A stretch of 64,000 nucleotides of DNA from Henriciella sp. (GTDB lineage Bacteria > Pseudomonadota > Alphaproteobacteria > Caulobacterales > Hyphomonadaceae), in the NCBI GenBank assembly GCA_030066975.1, contig JASJAO010000004.1:186001-250000 (forward strand), given 5' to 3'. Shown piece after piece: positions 29,095 through 38,007 of this stretch (the first letter of the stretch is position 1; each line of letters starts with the position of its first letter). Both the position numbers and the translations under genes were made by a program. The notes under the pieces are model-generated. The model saw only the letters and a list, made by a program, of their open reading frames with translations, did not search any database and had not been told where the DNA came from.

Positions 29095-30251
29095 TGCGGT
29101 GCCTCCAAGGTCAGCTCACCCACAATCACGGCCCCGCTCTGGCGCGCGTCCCCGACGCTGACGGTTAGACCTGACGTTTCGATCTTCGCAGAGATCAGAT
29201 CGATATTCTCATAGTCGGCAAACCCGATCCGGGCCGTCATTTGTCCGCGCTCGCGGTCGTACCGGACGCTTCGCAGCTCGGTATCCGGAACACTTTCTAT
29301 CGCTTCATAAAGCGCCGCCATGACGGTCAAGGCAGACGGCAGTTCAGCCCCAGGGGCTGCACGGCTCAGGGACGTTGACACAATGCGGGCTGCATTCCCA
29401 CCCGCCTCCGGCCAGCCGGCATTTACATATTCCACGGTCCGGGCTTCCAGTGCCTCAGCGCGCGCATTCAGACCATGCGTTTCCAGAAGTACAGACACGA
29501 ACCAACCAATGACCCCGATACCAATCATTGCCGCCAGCAACCGCCAGCGATTGAGCCCCGCGAGATCCATCGCCCGTCGGACCCGATAATCGCCTTGCCG
29601 CAAGTCGATCACGTCACGATCCTGCGTCCAGTCAATCAGTTGCAATAACAGCGCGTCTTCCGTGGCCAGGCCATCCTCGACGGGGCTTCGGTTCAACATT
29701 ACGGCCAGATCGTCGCCAGCGACATGCAAGTCAGTGACACCGTCCGCCAAACCGAGGAACACGTCACCTCCAATGCTCCGGTCCAATACGAAACTGCGAT
29801 CAGCGATACGGCCCAGCACGTACGCACCGGCTTGATGATAGCGATCACCGGCGGGCAGCACAGAATGGGCGGCCAACAGGGTGGCATCGCCCTGCCCCGC
29901 CGCCTTCAGTGCCTCCAGCCAAATGTCCATCTGCGCTCGCGACGCAATCAGGACTTCACGCTGCAGGCTGTTATCACGCGGAGGCGGGCCCAGCGCGACA
30001 TGCAGCTGCTCAACCGGTTCAGCGACGTCATCTTCAATGGCAAAAGGGGCGGCCAACCGCGCTTCGCGTTCATTGCGCGACGGGAAGGACGCCGTCATCC
30101 CACTTATGTCGGCCCCAAGCACAAACACTGCCAGTCGATTTCCAGCAGGGCCGGTGTCTGGAGCCGTCGCCGTGGTCTTCCACACGCCGTCACTCTTATC
30201 AGCGTAAAGCAACGATCCATCGTCGCGCAGGAGAGCGTAGACCTCCGCCAT
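29091..30251 (-). CDS. gspL: Type II secretion system protein L
   Basis: 386 residues. The cytosolic actin-like part, about 1-235, is the region that holds the GspE ATPase. A membrane span lies at about 243-265 (LLAAMIGIGVIGWFVSVLL), followed by a periplasmic domain (ELRSVRYDRERGQMTARIGF) resembling that of GspL. It begins 2 bp after gspK ends. It is somewhat divergent, but order and topology make the call firm. Confidence 0.88.
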   Translation of the reverse strand: MAEVYALLRDDGSLLYADKSDGVWKTTATAPDTGPAGNRLAVFVLGADISGMTASFPSRNEREARLAAPFAIEDDVAEPVEQLHVALGPPPRDNSLQREVLIASRAQMDIWLEALKAAGQGDATLLAAHSVLPAGDRYHQAGAYVLGRIADRSFVLDRSIGGDVFLGLADGVTDLHVAGDDLAVMLNRSPVEDGLATEDALLLQLIDWTQDRDVIDLRQGDYRVRRAMDLAGLNRWRLLAAMIGIGVIGWFVSVLLETHGLNARAEALEARTVEYVNAGWPEAGGNAARIVSTSLSRAAPGAELPSALTVMAALYEAIESVPDTELRSVRYDRERGQMTARIGFADYENIDLISAKIETSGLTVSVGDARQSGAVIVGELTLEAPQ

Positions 30252-30253
30252 GC

Positions 30254-31252
30254 TCAGCCGACTCTCTCGCGGCGCAAGGTTGTAATCGGCTGCCCGAGGC
30301 GCACATCGAAAAGAAGCTCTATCCGCATCATTTGTTCCCGATAGGTGAGTTCGGCGGAAACTTCTACAAATCTCGATACGACGTCGAGCCGTTCGGCTCG
30401 GATCAGCTCAGGCGCAATGGAGTTGATAAGAGGTTCGGTCAGAAAGTCTTCAACGGTAGACCAGCCGCCTTGTGGCCGCGAGGCAATCAGCTGCACCGCG
30501 TCTTCCACCTCAATCGCTCCAGACACGACATCGACCAGCAAAGGCGCCTCTTCCTCCTTTAGCGTATTGATGTTCAACACATTCGTTGCACCGTCCAAAT
30601 TCGCGGGTCTCGTACAGACCAGATCACGCAGCTCCGCGACCGTCTCGGCATCATAGTGACGAATGGCCCGCAGCTCGCTGATATCGTTCAGCATCAGGCC
30701 GGACGTTCGATAAGACGGCGTTAATCCGAGATAAAAAGAGTCTTCTGCGCCGCCCTGGCCGGCGAGCTGATCGTCATCCATCCAATCAACCAGGCTTGAC
30801 GTCAGCGCACTTGGGTCACCGCTTGGGAGCTGCAGCCGTTCGAGCAGACGCGTGTAATCTGCCATCGCCTCGACATTGGGCCGTAATTCATCCCGCTCGT
30901 CATCAAGTACGAGCGCGTTGAGATCGAAGCAGTTGCTGGCGTCGCTGACGATATAGGCGATTAGACCACCTTCCACGGCCTGTGTCTGAACTTCATCCAA
31001 GCCGGACATGCCAGCCACGAGTTTACCCTCGATCTGGTCCCGCGTTGCATCGATCTGCGATTTGACAGCCTCCTCCGCCGCAACCGCGTAGAAACGAAGC
31101 TGGCTCTGTCCATCCAGGGCACGGGCCCGCTGCGTCGCGGAACTGACCGCTTGGGTCAGGGCCAAGGCCACCGACGACATGGCCGCAACAATCATCAGGA
31201 CGGTGACCAGCGCAGCGCCGCGATCAGGTCGGGAGGCAGGCGCTCGGCTCAT
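30254..31252 (-). CDS. gspK: Type II secretion minor pseudopilin K
   Basis: 332 residues, the length of GspK, which caps the pseudopilus. The prepilin site is RG-AALVTVLMIVAAMS; position +5 is Thr, not Glu, as is usual for GspK. The large inserted domain has DWMDDD, typical of the SAM-like/metal part, and LNINTLKEEEAP followed by a helix-hairpin-like segment. It overlaps gspJ by ATGA. Confidence 0.92.
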   Translation of the reverse strand: MSRAPASRPDRGAALVTVLMIVAAMSSVALALTQAVSSATQRARALDGQSQLRFYAVAAEEAVKSQIDATRDQIEGKLVAGMSGLDEVQTQAVEGGLIAYIVSDASNCFDLNALVLDDERDELRPNVEAMADYTRLLERLQLPSGDPSALTSSLVDWMDDDQLAGQGGAEDSFYLGLTPSYRTSGLMLNDISELRAIRHYDAETVAELRDLVCTRPANLDGATNVLNINTLKEEEAPLLVDVVSGAIEVEDAVQLIASRPQGGWSTVEDFLTEPLINSIAPELIRAERLDVVSRFVEVSAELTYREQMMRIELLFDVRLGQPITTLRRERVG

Positions 31253-31875
31253 GAGCGTCCCCCCGTCAGCGCCGCGATGGTCATCCGCGTCTCGTTGGCG
31301 AACACGATCTCAAGCTCGATCAGGTCGGGCACGACGTTCAAAGCCTGCCCGGCATCGCCGATCCATTCGACCGACCATTCGCCCCCGCGACGAAAGCGCG
31401 TCCTGACCATCTCGACATCCTGCAAGAGGACTTGTTCTGCGCGATCTGTAGCATCGGTCGCATCCGGTCGCAGTGTGGCCGAACGGATCAGCTGACCGTC
31501 CTCAAGGCGATAGGACACAGCCTGCAACTGGCTTCGCGCCTCAAGCTGTCCGGGATTGAGCCATCCTGACCGAACGAAACTCAGGAATGGACGCACGCCA
31601 TAACTATCTTCACCAAACACATTGCCAGGCCGACTAAAGCCATCGTCTGGACGGATCGCACGTATGGAGAGCGCCGCGATGTCATTGCGGATCATGGCCT
31701 GCGCCACATCAAGCTGGCGGGTTTGCTGTTCGCGTGATTGGACCTGCTTCTGCGTTTGCGTTGCGCCGAGGAGCAATGCGCCCCCTGCAGCGGAAACCAT
31801 CGCAAGCACGAACAGCGCGACGAGCGTTTCAACCAGCGTGAACCCGAGCTGCGAAGAGGATGACTGTGGGGTCAT
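31249..31875 (-). CDS. gspJ: Type II secretion minor pseudopilin J
   Basis: 208 residues. The prepilin motif LG-FTLVETLVALFVLAMVSA has Gly at -1 and Glu at +5 for processing by the prepilin peptidase encoded at 44825-45361. The C-terminal beta-rich domain is of GspJ length. It overlaps gspI and gspK by ATGA junctions. Confidence 0.92.
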   Translation of the reverse strand: MTPQSSSSQLGFTLVETLVALFVLAMVSAAGGALLLGATQTQKQVQSREQQTRQLDVAQAMIRNDIAALSIRAIRPDDGFSRPGNVFGEDSYGVRPFLSFVRSGWLNPGQLEARSQLQAVSYRLEDGQLIRSATLRPDATDATDRAEQVLLQDVEMVRTRFRRGGEWSVEWIGDAGQALNVVPDLIELEIVFANETRMTIAALTGGRS

Positions 31876-32345
31876 TCCTCATCCTCGCTATCTGCAGGCG
31901 AAGCACCTGGCTCTTCGCCTGTAACCTCGCCGTCCAGCCCGGAGTCTTCCGAGACGTCCTGCACCGGCAACGGGATGGCTTTCAGACTGACAAGGCGCGT
32001 AAGAACTTGCGGCCGGTCTTCCTGGCGCACCGTCATCTCGAGCGATTGGGTCTCTCCCGGCACGGCCGGGCCAGCGACCAGCGTCCATTCAAAGGCGCGT
32101 TCAAGCTGGCGCGAAATCCCGGTGCTCAACCCGGCATCCAGCGGTTCGCGCTCTGACATGACGTAGGACATCTCGTTTTCTGCCACCATTCTGGCGAGCA
32201 ACCTTGTCTCCAGTCGCCCGGTATTGTTGGCGGCATCGCCTGCAACCTGCATCAGGGGCAAAGCGGCAATTGCCAGCACCGCCATGGCCGCAACGGTCTC
32301 AACGAGACTGAATCCTGCTTCGGAGGGCAGTCTAGGGACGGTCAA
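31872..32345 (-). CDS. gspI: Type II secretion minor pseudopilin I
   Basis: 157 residues from a TTG at 32345. No ATG is available; the TTG has a strong GGGGAGG site 6 nt upstream, lying inside the end of gspH. An in-frame TTG at 32369 lacks such a site. The prepilin motif is EAG-FSLVETVAAMAVLAIA. GspI is a core tip pseudopilin. The C-terminal tail after about residue 125 is unusually acidic (Glu/Asp/Ser-rich) for the family. Confidence 0.88.
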   Translation of the reverse strand: MTVPRLPSEAGFSLVETVAAMAVLAIAALPLMQVAGDAANNTGRLETRLLARMVAENEMSYVMSEREPLDAGLSTGISRQLERAFEWTLVAGPAVPGETQSLEMTVRQEDRPQVLTRLVSLKAIPLPVQDVSEDSGLDGEVTGEEPGASPADSEDEE

Positions 32346-32802
32346 TGCGAACCTCCCCGTTCGGCTCAATCGTCAGGTCGATATCGGTCTGTCGAGCGCG
32401 AACAGTAATCGTTGCAGGATCCACCAACCCTGTCGGGTCAAATACCAAATCCGGCCACGCGTCCGGACGCGTGATCTGTTGGTCGTACGATATTTCGACG
32501 TCGACCTGGTCGGGCAAGAGCTCGGGTCGTCCACGTTCAACCCAGATCGGGTCACGCCAAACAGAAAGATCAAGAACCTGATCCTCGACAAGTAATCCGA
32601 CCGGTTGCCCGGTGAATATGGCCTGATCACGTGCCTGCGCGATAACACGAGACAGATATTGCGCTGTCGACTCCGGTTCGCCGCGGCGATCTGGCAGTGT
32701 CAGGACCACCAGGCTGGTTGTCAGGCCGATGATAAACACCACCATCATCACCTCAACCAGGGTCATGCCCGATTGGGTCGATATGTGAGGTCCGCTACGC
32801 AA
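32332..32802 (-). CDS. gspH: Type II secretion minor pseudopilin H
   Basis: 156 residues from a TTG at 32802. The leader is short, with the prepilin motif SG-MTLVEVMMVVFIIGL (Met at +1, Glu at +5). The rest is beta-rich and matches GspH in length. Its last 14 bp overlap gspI and carry that gene's ribosome binding site. It starts 11 bp after the end of gspG. Confidence 0.88.
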   Translation of the reverse strand: MRSGPHISTQSGMTLVEVMMVVFIIGLTTSLVVLTLPDRRGEPESTAQYLSRVIAQARDQAIFTGQPVGLLVEDQVLDLSVWRDPIWVERGRPELLPDQVDVEISYDQQITRPDAWPDLVFDPTGLVDPATITVRARQTDIDLTIEPNGEVRIDRP

Positions 32803-32813
32803 TCTCGTCTCGA

Positions 32814-33266
32814 CTACCAGTTACCAATATCTGCGTTCAGCTCTTCACCGCCTTCGGCGCCGTCAGCGCCAAGGGAGTAAAGGTCGAAAGCGCGACCGGA
32901 TTTGTCGCCGGGACGTTCATACACGTACGCCTGCCCCCACGGATCTAGCGGGAGCTTGGCGATATAGCCTCCGGTTCGATAGGTCGTGGCCTCTGACACG
33001 TCGTCAGGCGCCGTGACCAAAGCCTCAAGCCCCTGCTGCTCAGAGGGATAGTCGAACATGTCGAGACTGTACTGCTCCAGCGCATTTGACAGTGTCTGGA
33101 TGTCCGCCCGCGCCTTGGTTTCCCGCGACTGCCCAACCACGCCGCCAATATTGATCAGTACGGCGGTTGAGAGCAGTCCAATGATGAAGACAACGACCAT
33201 AATCTCAGTCAGGGTAAAACCGCCCTGTTTTCTAAGACGCTTCAGCTTCTTCTTGTCCATATTCAT
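32814..33266 (-). CDS. gspG: Type II secretion major pseudopilin
   Basis: 150 residues from the ATG at 33266; an ATG 6 nt on is the alternative. A basic leader (DKKKLKRLRKQGG) precedes FTLTEIMVVVFIIGLLS, with Gly at -1 and Glu at +5. The GspG core follows: ALEQYSLDMFDYPSEQQGLE, then LPLDPWGQAYVYERPG and FDLYSLGADGAEGGEE, which carries the calcium-site residues. GspG polymerises into the pseudopilus that pushes substrates out. Confidence 0.95.
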   Translation of the reverse strand: MNMDKKKLKRLRKQGGFTLTEIMVVVFIIGLLSTAVLINIGGVVGQSRETKARADIQTLSNALEQYSLDMFDYPSEQQGLEALVTAPDDVSEATTYRTGGYIAKLPLDPWGQAYVYERPGDKSGRAFDLYSLGADGAEGGEELNADIGNW

Positions 33267-33270
33267 CTGA

Positions 33271-34482
33271 TTAAGCTCCAATGGCGAGTGAATTCAGTTG
33301 CAGAATGGGTAGCATGATGGCGAGCACGATCAGTGCAATCACGCCCGCAAGCAACACGATGAGCAAGGGCTCGACCAGGCCTAGGGCCACCGTGGCGTTG
33401 CTGTCCAATTCGTCTTCCATATAGTCGGCGGCCCGGCCAACCATGGCGGGCAGATCGCCGCCGCGCTCGCCACTGGCAATCATGTGGACGAGCATCGGCG
33501 GGAACACACCTGTGGCTCGCATGGCATGGTGCAGAGGCTGGCCCTCTTCGACCTGTTGGCGGACATCTTTTGCGGCCTGTCGGAAGACCTCATTGCCGAC
33601 GGAGCCGCGTGCAGCAACGAGCGCATCGGGAACGGTCGCGCCGCTGCTCGACAGGGTCGCAAAAGTCCGCGCAAACTGGGCGGCATTGACACTGCGAAAC
33701 ACTTTTCCCAGCAGCGGCAGGCCAAGCACGAACTTGTCCCAGCCAACTTTGACAGCTGGGTTTGCGAAAATCTGCCGGACCCCCCAGCCGATGCCGATCA
33801 ACAAAGGGACGACTAGGATCCCCCAGGACCGCAGAAACCCGGAAATCGCGATCACCGCTTCAGTCAGGGGTGGCAGATCCTCTCCAATCGTGTCGAATTG
33901 CTCAACCACGGCCGGGACAACAAAGATCATCAGCAGCGCGACAACCACCATTGCGACGCAGGCAAGAACCGCAGGATAGATAAGCGCGGACATGAGTTTA
34001 CGTTTCAGCTTGCGCGATTTCTCCAAATGCGTTGCCAGCCGTTCCAACACGTCCCCCAGACGTCCTGAGGCCTGCCCGGCCGAGACAACAGCGCGGTAGT
34101 ATGGCGGAAAGGAGCGCTGTTCCCGCGCCAGAGCTTCCGCCGGGGAGAAGCCTTCCTGCACACCGCCACGAACATTCATCAAAACGCGACGCGCGGCTTG
34201 CTTATCGGTTTGTCCGGCAATCGCGCCTAGGGCTTCTTCCACCGTTGAGCCGGAGCGAACCAGCATCGCCAATTGGCGGGTCACGAGAACAAGATCGCTT
34301 CCGGAAATGGAGCCCCCTCTTTGAAACTGAGAGGTTTTTCTCTCTTTGGCCTGCGCGACATTGAGCGGTGACAGCTGGCGCAACCGTAATTCCTTGCGTG
34401 CCGCCCGCGCAGAGTCCGCTGTGATGACACCGCTTTGCCGTTTGCCATCAGCGCCGACCGCGACATAGTCGAACACGGCCAT
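33271..34482 (-). CDS. gspF: Type II secretion inner-membrane platform protein F
   Basis: 403 residues, full length. Two homologous GspF domains are seen, with FARTFATLSSSGATVPDAL marking the second, and three membrane segments at about 170-195, 220-240 and 375-398. GspF is the polytopic platform that works with GspE. The start ATG lies 2 bp after the gspE stop. Confidence 0.95.
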   Translation of the reverse strand: MAVFDYVAVGADGKRQSGVITADSARAARKELRLRQLSPLNVAQAKERKTSQFQRGGSISGSDLVLVTRQLAMLVRSGSTVEEALGAIAGQTDKQAARRVLMNVRGGVQEGFSPAEALAREQRSFPPYYRAVVSAGQASGRLGDVLERLATHLEKSRKLKRKLMSALIYPAVLACVAMVVVALLMIFVVPAVVEQFDTIGEDLPPLTEAVIAISGFLRSWGILVVPLLIGIGWGVRQIFANPAVKVGWDKFVLGLPLLGKVFRSVNAAQFARTFATLSSSGATVPDALVAARGSVGNEVFRQAAKDVRQQVEEGQPLHHAMRATGVFPPMLVHMIASGERGGDLPAMVGRAADYMEDELDSNATVALGLVEPLLIVLLAGVIALIVLAIMLPILQLNSLAIGA

Positions 34483-34484
34483 CG

Positions 34485-35978
34485 CTACCGCGCCTCCTCT
34501 CGGCGGCAGACGCGTAGCACTTCCTCAATGCTGGTTTGACCGGACGCAATATAGCGACCCGCATTCTGAAACAGCGTGTCGAAGTCCGCAAAGGCTGCGT
34601 CCTGCAATTGATCCTCGGACGCGTCATTTCGAATCAGTTCACGCAATTGGCTGTCTACGGTGATCAGTTCATAGACGCCAAGTCTTCCGTCATACCCGCT
34701 ATTGCCGCAGGCCATACATCCGCGCGGTCGCCAGATCTGCTGGACTTCACCGGGCACAAGCCCGAACATGGCGAGTTCCTGATCTGTGGGCTCGTGCGGC
34801 TGCTTGCAATGATCACATAGCTTGCGCACCAGTCGCTGCGCCACAACCGCCCGCAGCGTCGCCGCCAACACATAGGGCTCAATGCCCATATCGCGCAAAC
34901 GCTGGATAGCGCCCGCAGCGCTATTGGTATGCACTGTCGACAGAACGGGACGGCCTGTCGCGGCGAACTCGAATGCAACTTTCGCTGTCTCAAGATCGCG
35001 GATCTCGCCGACCATGACCACGTCCGGGTCGTGGCGCAGTATGGCGCGCAAAGTCGCCGCAAATGTCAGGCCGACTTTATGATGCATTTGCGTCTGAGTG
35101 ATGCCTTCAAGTCCGTACTCAATCGGGTCTTCCAGCGTCATCACGTTGCGTTCGCCATTGTTCAGAACCGAGAGCGCAGAATAAAGCGTCGTCGTTTTCC
35201 CAGAGCCTGTTGGACCGGTCACAAGGGTGATCCCGTTTGGCTGGGCCAGGACCGAGCGGACGCGTTCTAGCGTCACATCATCCATGCCGAGCTCTTCGAG
35301 CCCCAGAAGCGCGTTGCGCGTGTCGAGCAGGCGCATCGTCACGCGCTCGCCATAGCGCGATGGCAACGTCGACACCCGGACATCAATGCTACGCCCGCCA
35401 ATCGAAAGGGAAATCCGACCGTCCTGCGGTACACGCTTCTCGGCAATATCGAGCCGCGCCATGACTTTGATGCGGCTGATCAGAGGGGCCGCCAGTCGGC
35501 GCGACGGTGTCAGCACTTCCTGCAAAACGCCATCAATCCGGTACCGAACCGACAGATTGTCCTCGTGCGGTTCGATGTGGACGTCAGAGGCATTGCGGTC
35601 GACGGCTTCATAGATCAATCCATTGATCAGGCGGATAACCGGCGCGTCATTTTCGCCGTCCAGGAGGTCGGCTGTTTCCGGCAAGCTCTCGACGAGACTG
35701 GCAAGCCCGCCAGGCGCATCGAGGGCCGCCTCGGCTTCATCGCCGCTGACGCCTTCGCGAGCATAGTGTTCTGTCAGAGCGCGCTCAAAATCCTGATGAT
35801 TGAGGGGCTGGAGTTGCAGCGGTTTTCGCAAGACCCTGCGGGCTTCGATCAAAGTGATCGGATGGGCGCCATGCTTGACGCCTAAACGCACGTCCTTCTC
35901 ACGTCGCTCCAGCACGACCAGGCCTTTATCGCGAGCAAAGGCGTAGCTCAGATCAGTTTCAGTGTGTGCATCGGCCAT
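34485..35978 (-). CDS. gspE: Type II secretion ATPase E
   Basis: 497 residues. It hydrolyses ATP to drive pseudopilus assembly, docked on GspL and GspF. The Walker A is GPTGSGKTTT (255-264); the Asp box is NVMTLEDPIEY, and Walker B is DVVMVGEIRD. The zinc module is CDHC...CMACG. The N-terminal part is a normal N1/N2 region. The ribosome binding site directly before the ATG is weak; a 15-codon upstream frame with a perfect GGAGG ends 3 bp before it (see that entry). Confidence 0.95.
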   Translation of the reverse strand: MADAHTETDLSYAFARDKGLVVLERREKDVRLGVKHGAHPITLIEARRVLRKPLQLQPLNHQDFERALTEHYAREGVSGDEAEAALDAPGGLASLVESLPETADLLDGENDAPVIRLINGLIYEAVDRNASDVHIEPHEDNLSVRYRIDGVLQEVLTPSRRLAAPLISRIKVMARLDIAEKRVPQDGRISLSIGGRSIDVRVSTLPSRYGERVTMRLLDTRNALLGLEELGMDDVTLERVRSVLAQPNGITLVTGPTGSGKTTTLYSALSVLNNGERNVMTLEDPIEYGLEGITQTQMHHKVGLTFAATLRAILRHDPDVVMVGEIRDLETAKVAFEFAATGRPVLSTVHTNSAAGAIQRLRDMGIEPYVLAATLRAVVAQRLVRKLCDHCKQPHEPTDQELAMFGLVPGEVQQIWRPRGCMACGNSGYDGRLGVYELITVDSQLRELIRNDASEDQLQDAAFADFDTLFQNAGRYIASGQTSIEEVLRVCRREEAR

Positions 35979-35981
35979 CGG

Positions 35982-36029
35982 TCAGCGCTTTCCCGGTGCG
36001 GCAGGCTCTAATTTGCAGCCTTCAATCAT
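35982..36029 (-). CDS. Possible 15-residue leader ORF before gspE
   Basis: ATG at 36029, with GGAGG 7 nt upstream, encodes MIEGCKLEPAAPGKR and stops with TGA 3 bp before the gspE ATG in the same frame. gspE itself has only a poor ribosome binding site, so ribosomes finishing this leader could re-initiate on gspE. This is read from sequence alone; expression is not known. Confidence 0.4.
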   Translation of the reverse strand: MIEGCKLEPAAPGKR

Positions 36030-36073
36030 CAGAAGACCTCCACAAAAATCCCCACTGGCCCACTTGTTAGACT

Positions 36074-37996
36074 TTACTCATTCAACGGCGTAGTGCCCAG
36101 AACTTCATTCAGAAAATTGTCAATCGTGGAGATCTCTTCTCCCGTTCTCAACAATTCTTCTGCGCGAATATAATTGTAGTTGCGCTGCGTGACGTCTTGA
36201 GCGCTTTGGCGATCACGGACGATGGTCGGGCGAATAAAGACCATGAGATTGGTTCTCTGAAGTCCTTTTCCTTCGCTCCGAAACAGGTTTCCGAGAAGCG
36301 GCAGATCCCCCAGAAATGGCACCTGCTCGGCGACACGGGCGTCATCCTGCTCAATCAATCCGCCGATCACCAGGATCTCGCCATCGTCGACCAGCACGTC
36401 GGTCGCGATTTCGCGGGTATTGGTGATCAAGTCGCTCGACTCGCTGTTCACGGTCCCGAAAATGCTTGAGACCTCCTGATAGATGCTCATCCGGATTGTA
36501 TCATCTGAGGAGATGCGCGGGGTGACGTCCAGTTTGATCCCCACCTGCTCGCGTTCCACCGTTCGAAACGGATTAGAATTATCATCCCCCAGAGTTTCAC
36601 CAGTGGTAATCGGGACTTCCTGACCGACGACAAGGCTTGATGTTCCATTGTCCAGAACCATGCTGAACGGTTTGGAGAGGACTTGCGATTCGGTATCTTC
36701 CTCGACCGCCGTGACGATCGCCCCGAACAGTGTATCGCCGGACTCCCCGCCAACCCCAAAGTTCCCGCCTTCCAAGTTCAGAAGAGAGTTCAGCGCGCCT
36801 TCCTGTAAGCCGGTATCGGTAAAGACATCACCGCCGGATACCGCTCCGGTAAACCCAAGCAGGTTCACGATGTTGTTGTTAAAGTTGGTCGAAAGAAGCG
36901 GCACGGTCCCGTCGGTGCCCGACAGTAGGAATTCAACCCCGAGTTCGCGTGCTGTATCGTCTGAAATCTCAACAATAATTGCCTCAACCAGGACTTGGGC
37001 CCGGCGTTGATCAAGGGCCGCCACCACGCGCTCCATGGATAGCAGCGTGTCTGGCGTTGCACTGATAACCAGCGAATTGGTCGGCGCGTGATGTGCAATC
37101 GTCGCCGTTTTCTGCAGTTCCGCCCCAGGCGCTGCCTGACCGGACATGGTTTGGGCCAGTTTCTCCAGGATGGGCACGATCTCTTCCGCCGTTGAGTTCG
37201 CCAGCGGGATCACCCGAAGCGTGTCACGCACCGGATCTGTGCTGTCGAGTTGCTGCGAAATCCGCACCGCCTGCGCGATCTTCAACTCATTCCCGCGAAC
37301 GACGACCGCGTTGCTGCTGGCAGACGCTGCCACTTCAAAATTTGAGGCTGCCCCGTTCTCTGACTGCCCCAACAGGTCGTTCAGGATGCCTTCCATCTCT
37401 TTTGCAGGAATGTTGCGTAGAGAGACGGTCTCCATCTTTGCCGTGTCGCTTGACTCCAGACCGGCCACCAATTCGCGCAGACGCGGCATGTTAGAGGCGT
37501 AGTCCACCACTACCAAAGTGTTGGAATTGGCGTTCGCGATGACCTGGCCCTGTGCATCAATCAGAGGCTTGACCATCTGCGCCGCCTCAATGGCATTAAA
37601 ATTGTTGAGACGCATGACTTCGGTGATGAACGTGTTGGGACCGGCGGCGCGCTGGCCAGCTTCCCCAATTGCCGCTTGCTCCGGAATGATACGATAGACA
37701 CCCTTGCCCGCCGGAACCGCGGCAAAGCCATGCACGCGCAAGGTGGACAGGAAGACCTGGAAAACATCCTCGGTGCTCATCGGCGCCTGGGACATGACCG
37801 TCACTTTGACCCGTCGCACATCAGGATGCAGGACAAAGGTATATCCGGTGATGATCGAGACATCATCAATCAGCGCTGTGATCTCAACGTCGTTGAGGCT
37901 GAGCACATGACGCGCCGATTGCGGCGAATTCATTTCTGCGGCGACGGGAAGGCAGAATGCAGCTGCAATTGTGCTGGTCAGGGCAAACTTGTTCAT
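36074..37996 (-). CDS. gspD: Type II secretion secretin D
   Basis: 640 residues from the ATG at 37996. A GTG at 38011 overlapping the gspC stop is an alternative start. The signal peptide ends at VAAE. N0-N3 domains follow (LSLNDVEITALIDDVSIITG; then VMRLNNFNAIEAAQMVKPLI and similar KH-like units). The secretin core contains VLVEAIIVEISDD, LSKPFSMVLDNG and VPFLGDLPLLGNLFRSEG. It forms the outer-membrane channel. It is followed by 95 bp before gspE that hold the leader ORF. Confidence 0.95.
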   Translation of the reverse strand: MNKFALTSTIAAAFCLPVAAEMNSPQSARHVLSLNDVEITALIDDVSIITGYTFVLHPDVRRVKVTVMSQAPMSTEDVFQVFLSTLRVHGFAAVPAGKGVYRIIPEQAAIGEAGQRAAGPNTFITEVMRLNNFNAIEAAQMVKPLIDAQGQVIANANSNTLVVVDYASNMPRLRELVAGLESSDTAKMETVSLRNIPAKEMEGILNDLLGQSENGAASNFEVAASASSNAVVVRGNELKIAQAVRISQQLDSTDPVRDTLRVIPLANSTAEEIVPILEKLAQTMSGQAAPGAELQKTATIAHHAPTNSLVISATPDTLLSMERVVAALDQRRAQVLVEAIIVEISDDTARELGVEFLLSGTDGTVPLLSTNFNNNIVNLLGFTGAVSGGDVFTDTGLQEGALNSLLNLEGGNFGVGGESGDTLFGAIVTAVEEDTESQVLSKPFSMVLDNGTSSLVVGQEVPITTGETLGDDNSNPFRTVEREQVGIKLDVTPRISSDDTIRMSIYQEVSSIFGTVNSESSDLITNTREIATDVLVDDGEILVIGGLIEQDDARVAEQVPFLGDLPLLGNLFRSEGKGLQRTNLMVFIRPTIVRDRQSAQDVTQRNYNYIRAEELLRTGEEISTIDNFLNEVLGTTPLNE

Positions 37997-38007
37997 AACT
38001 GCGCGCC

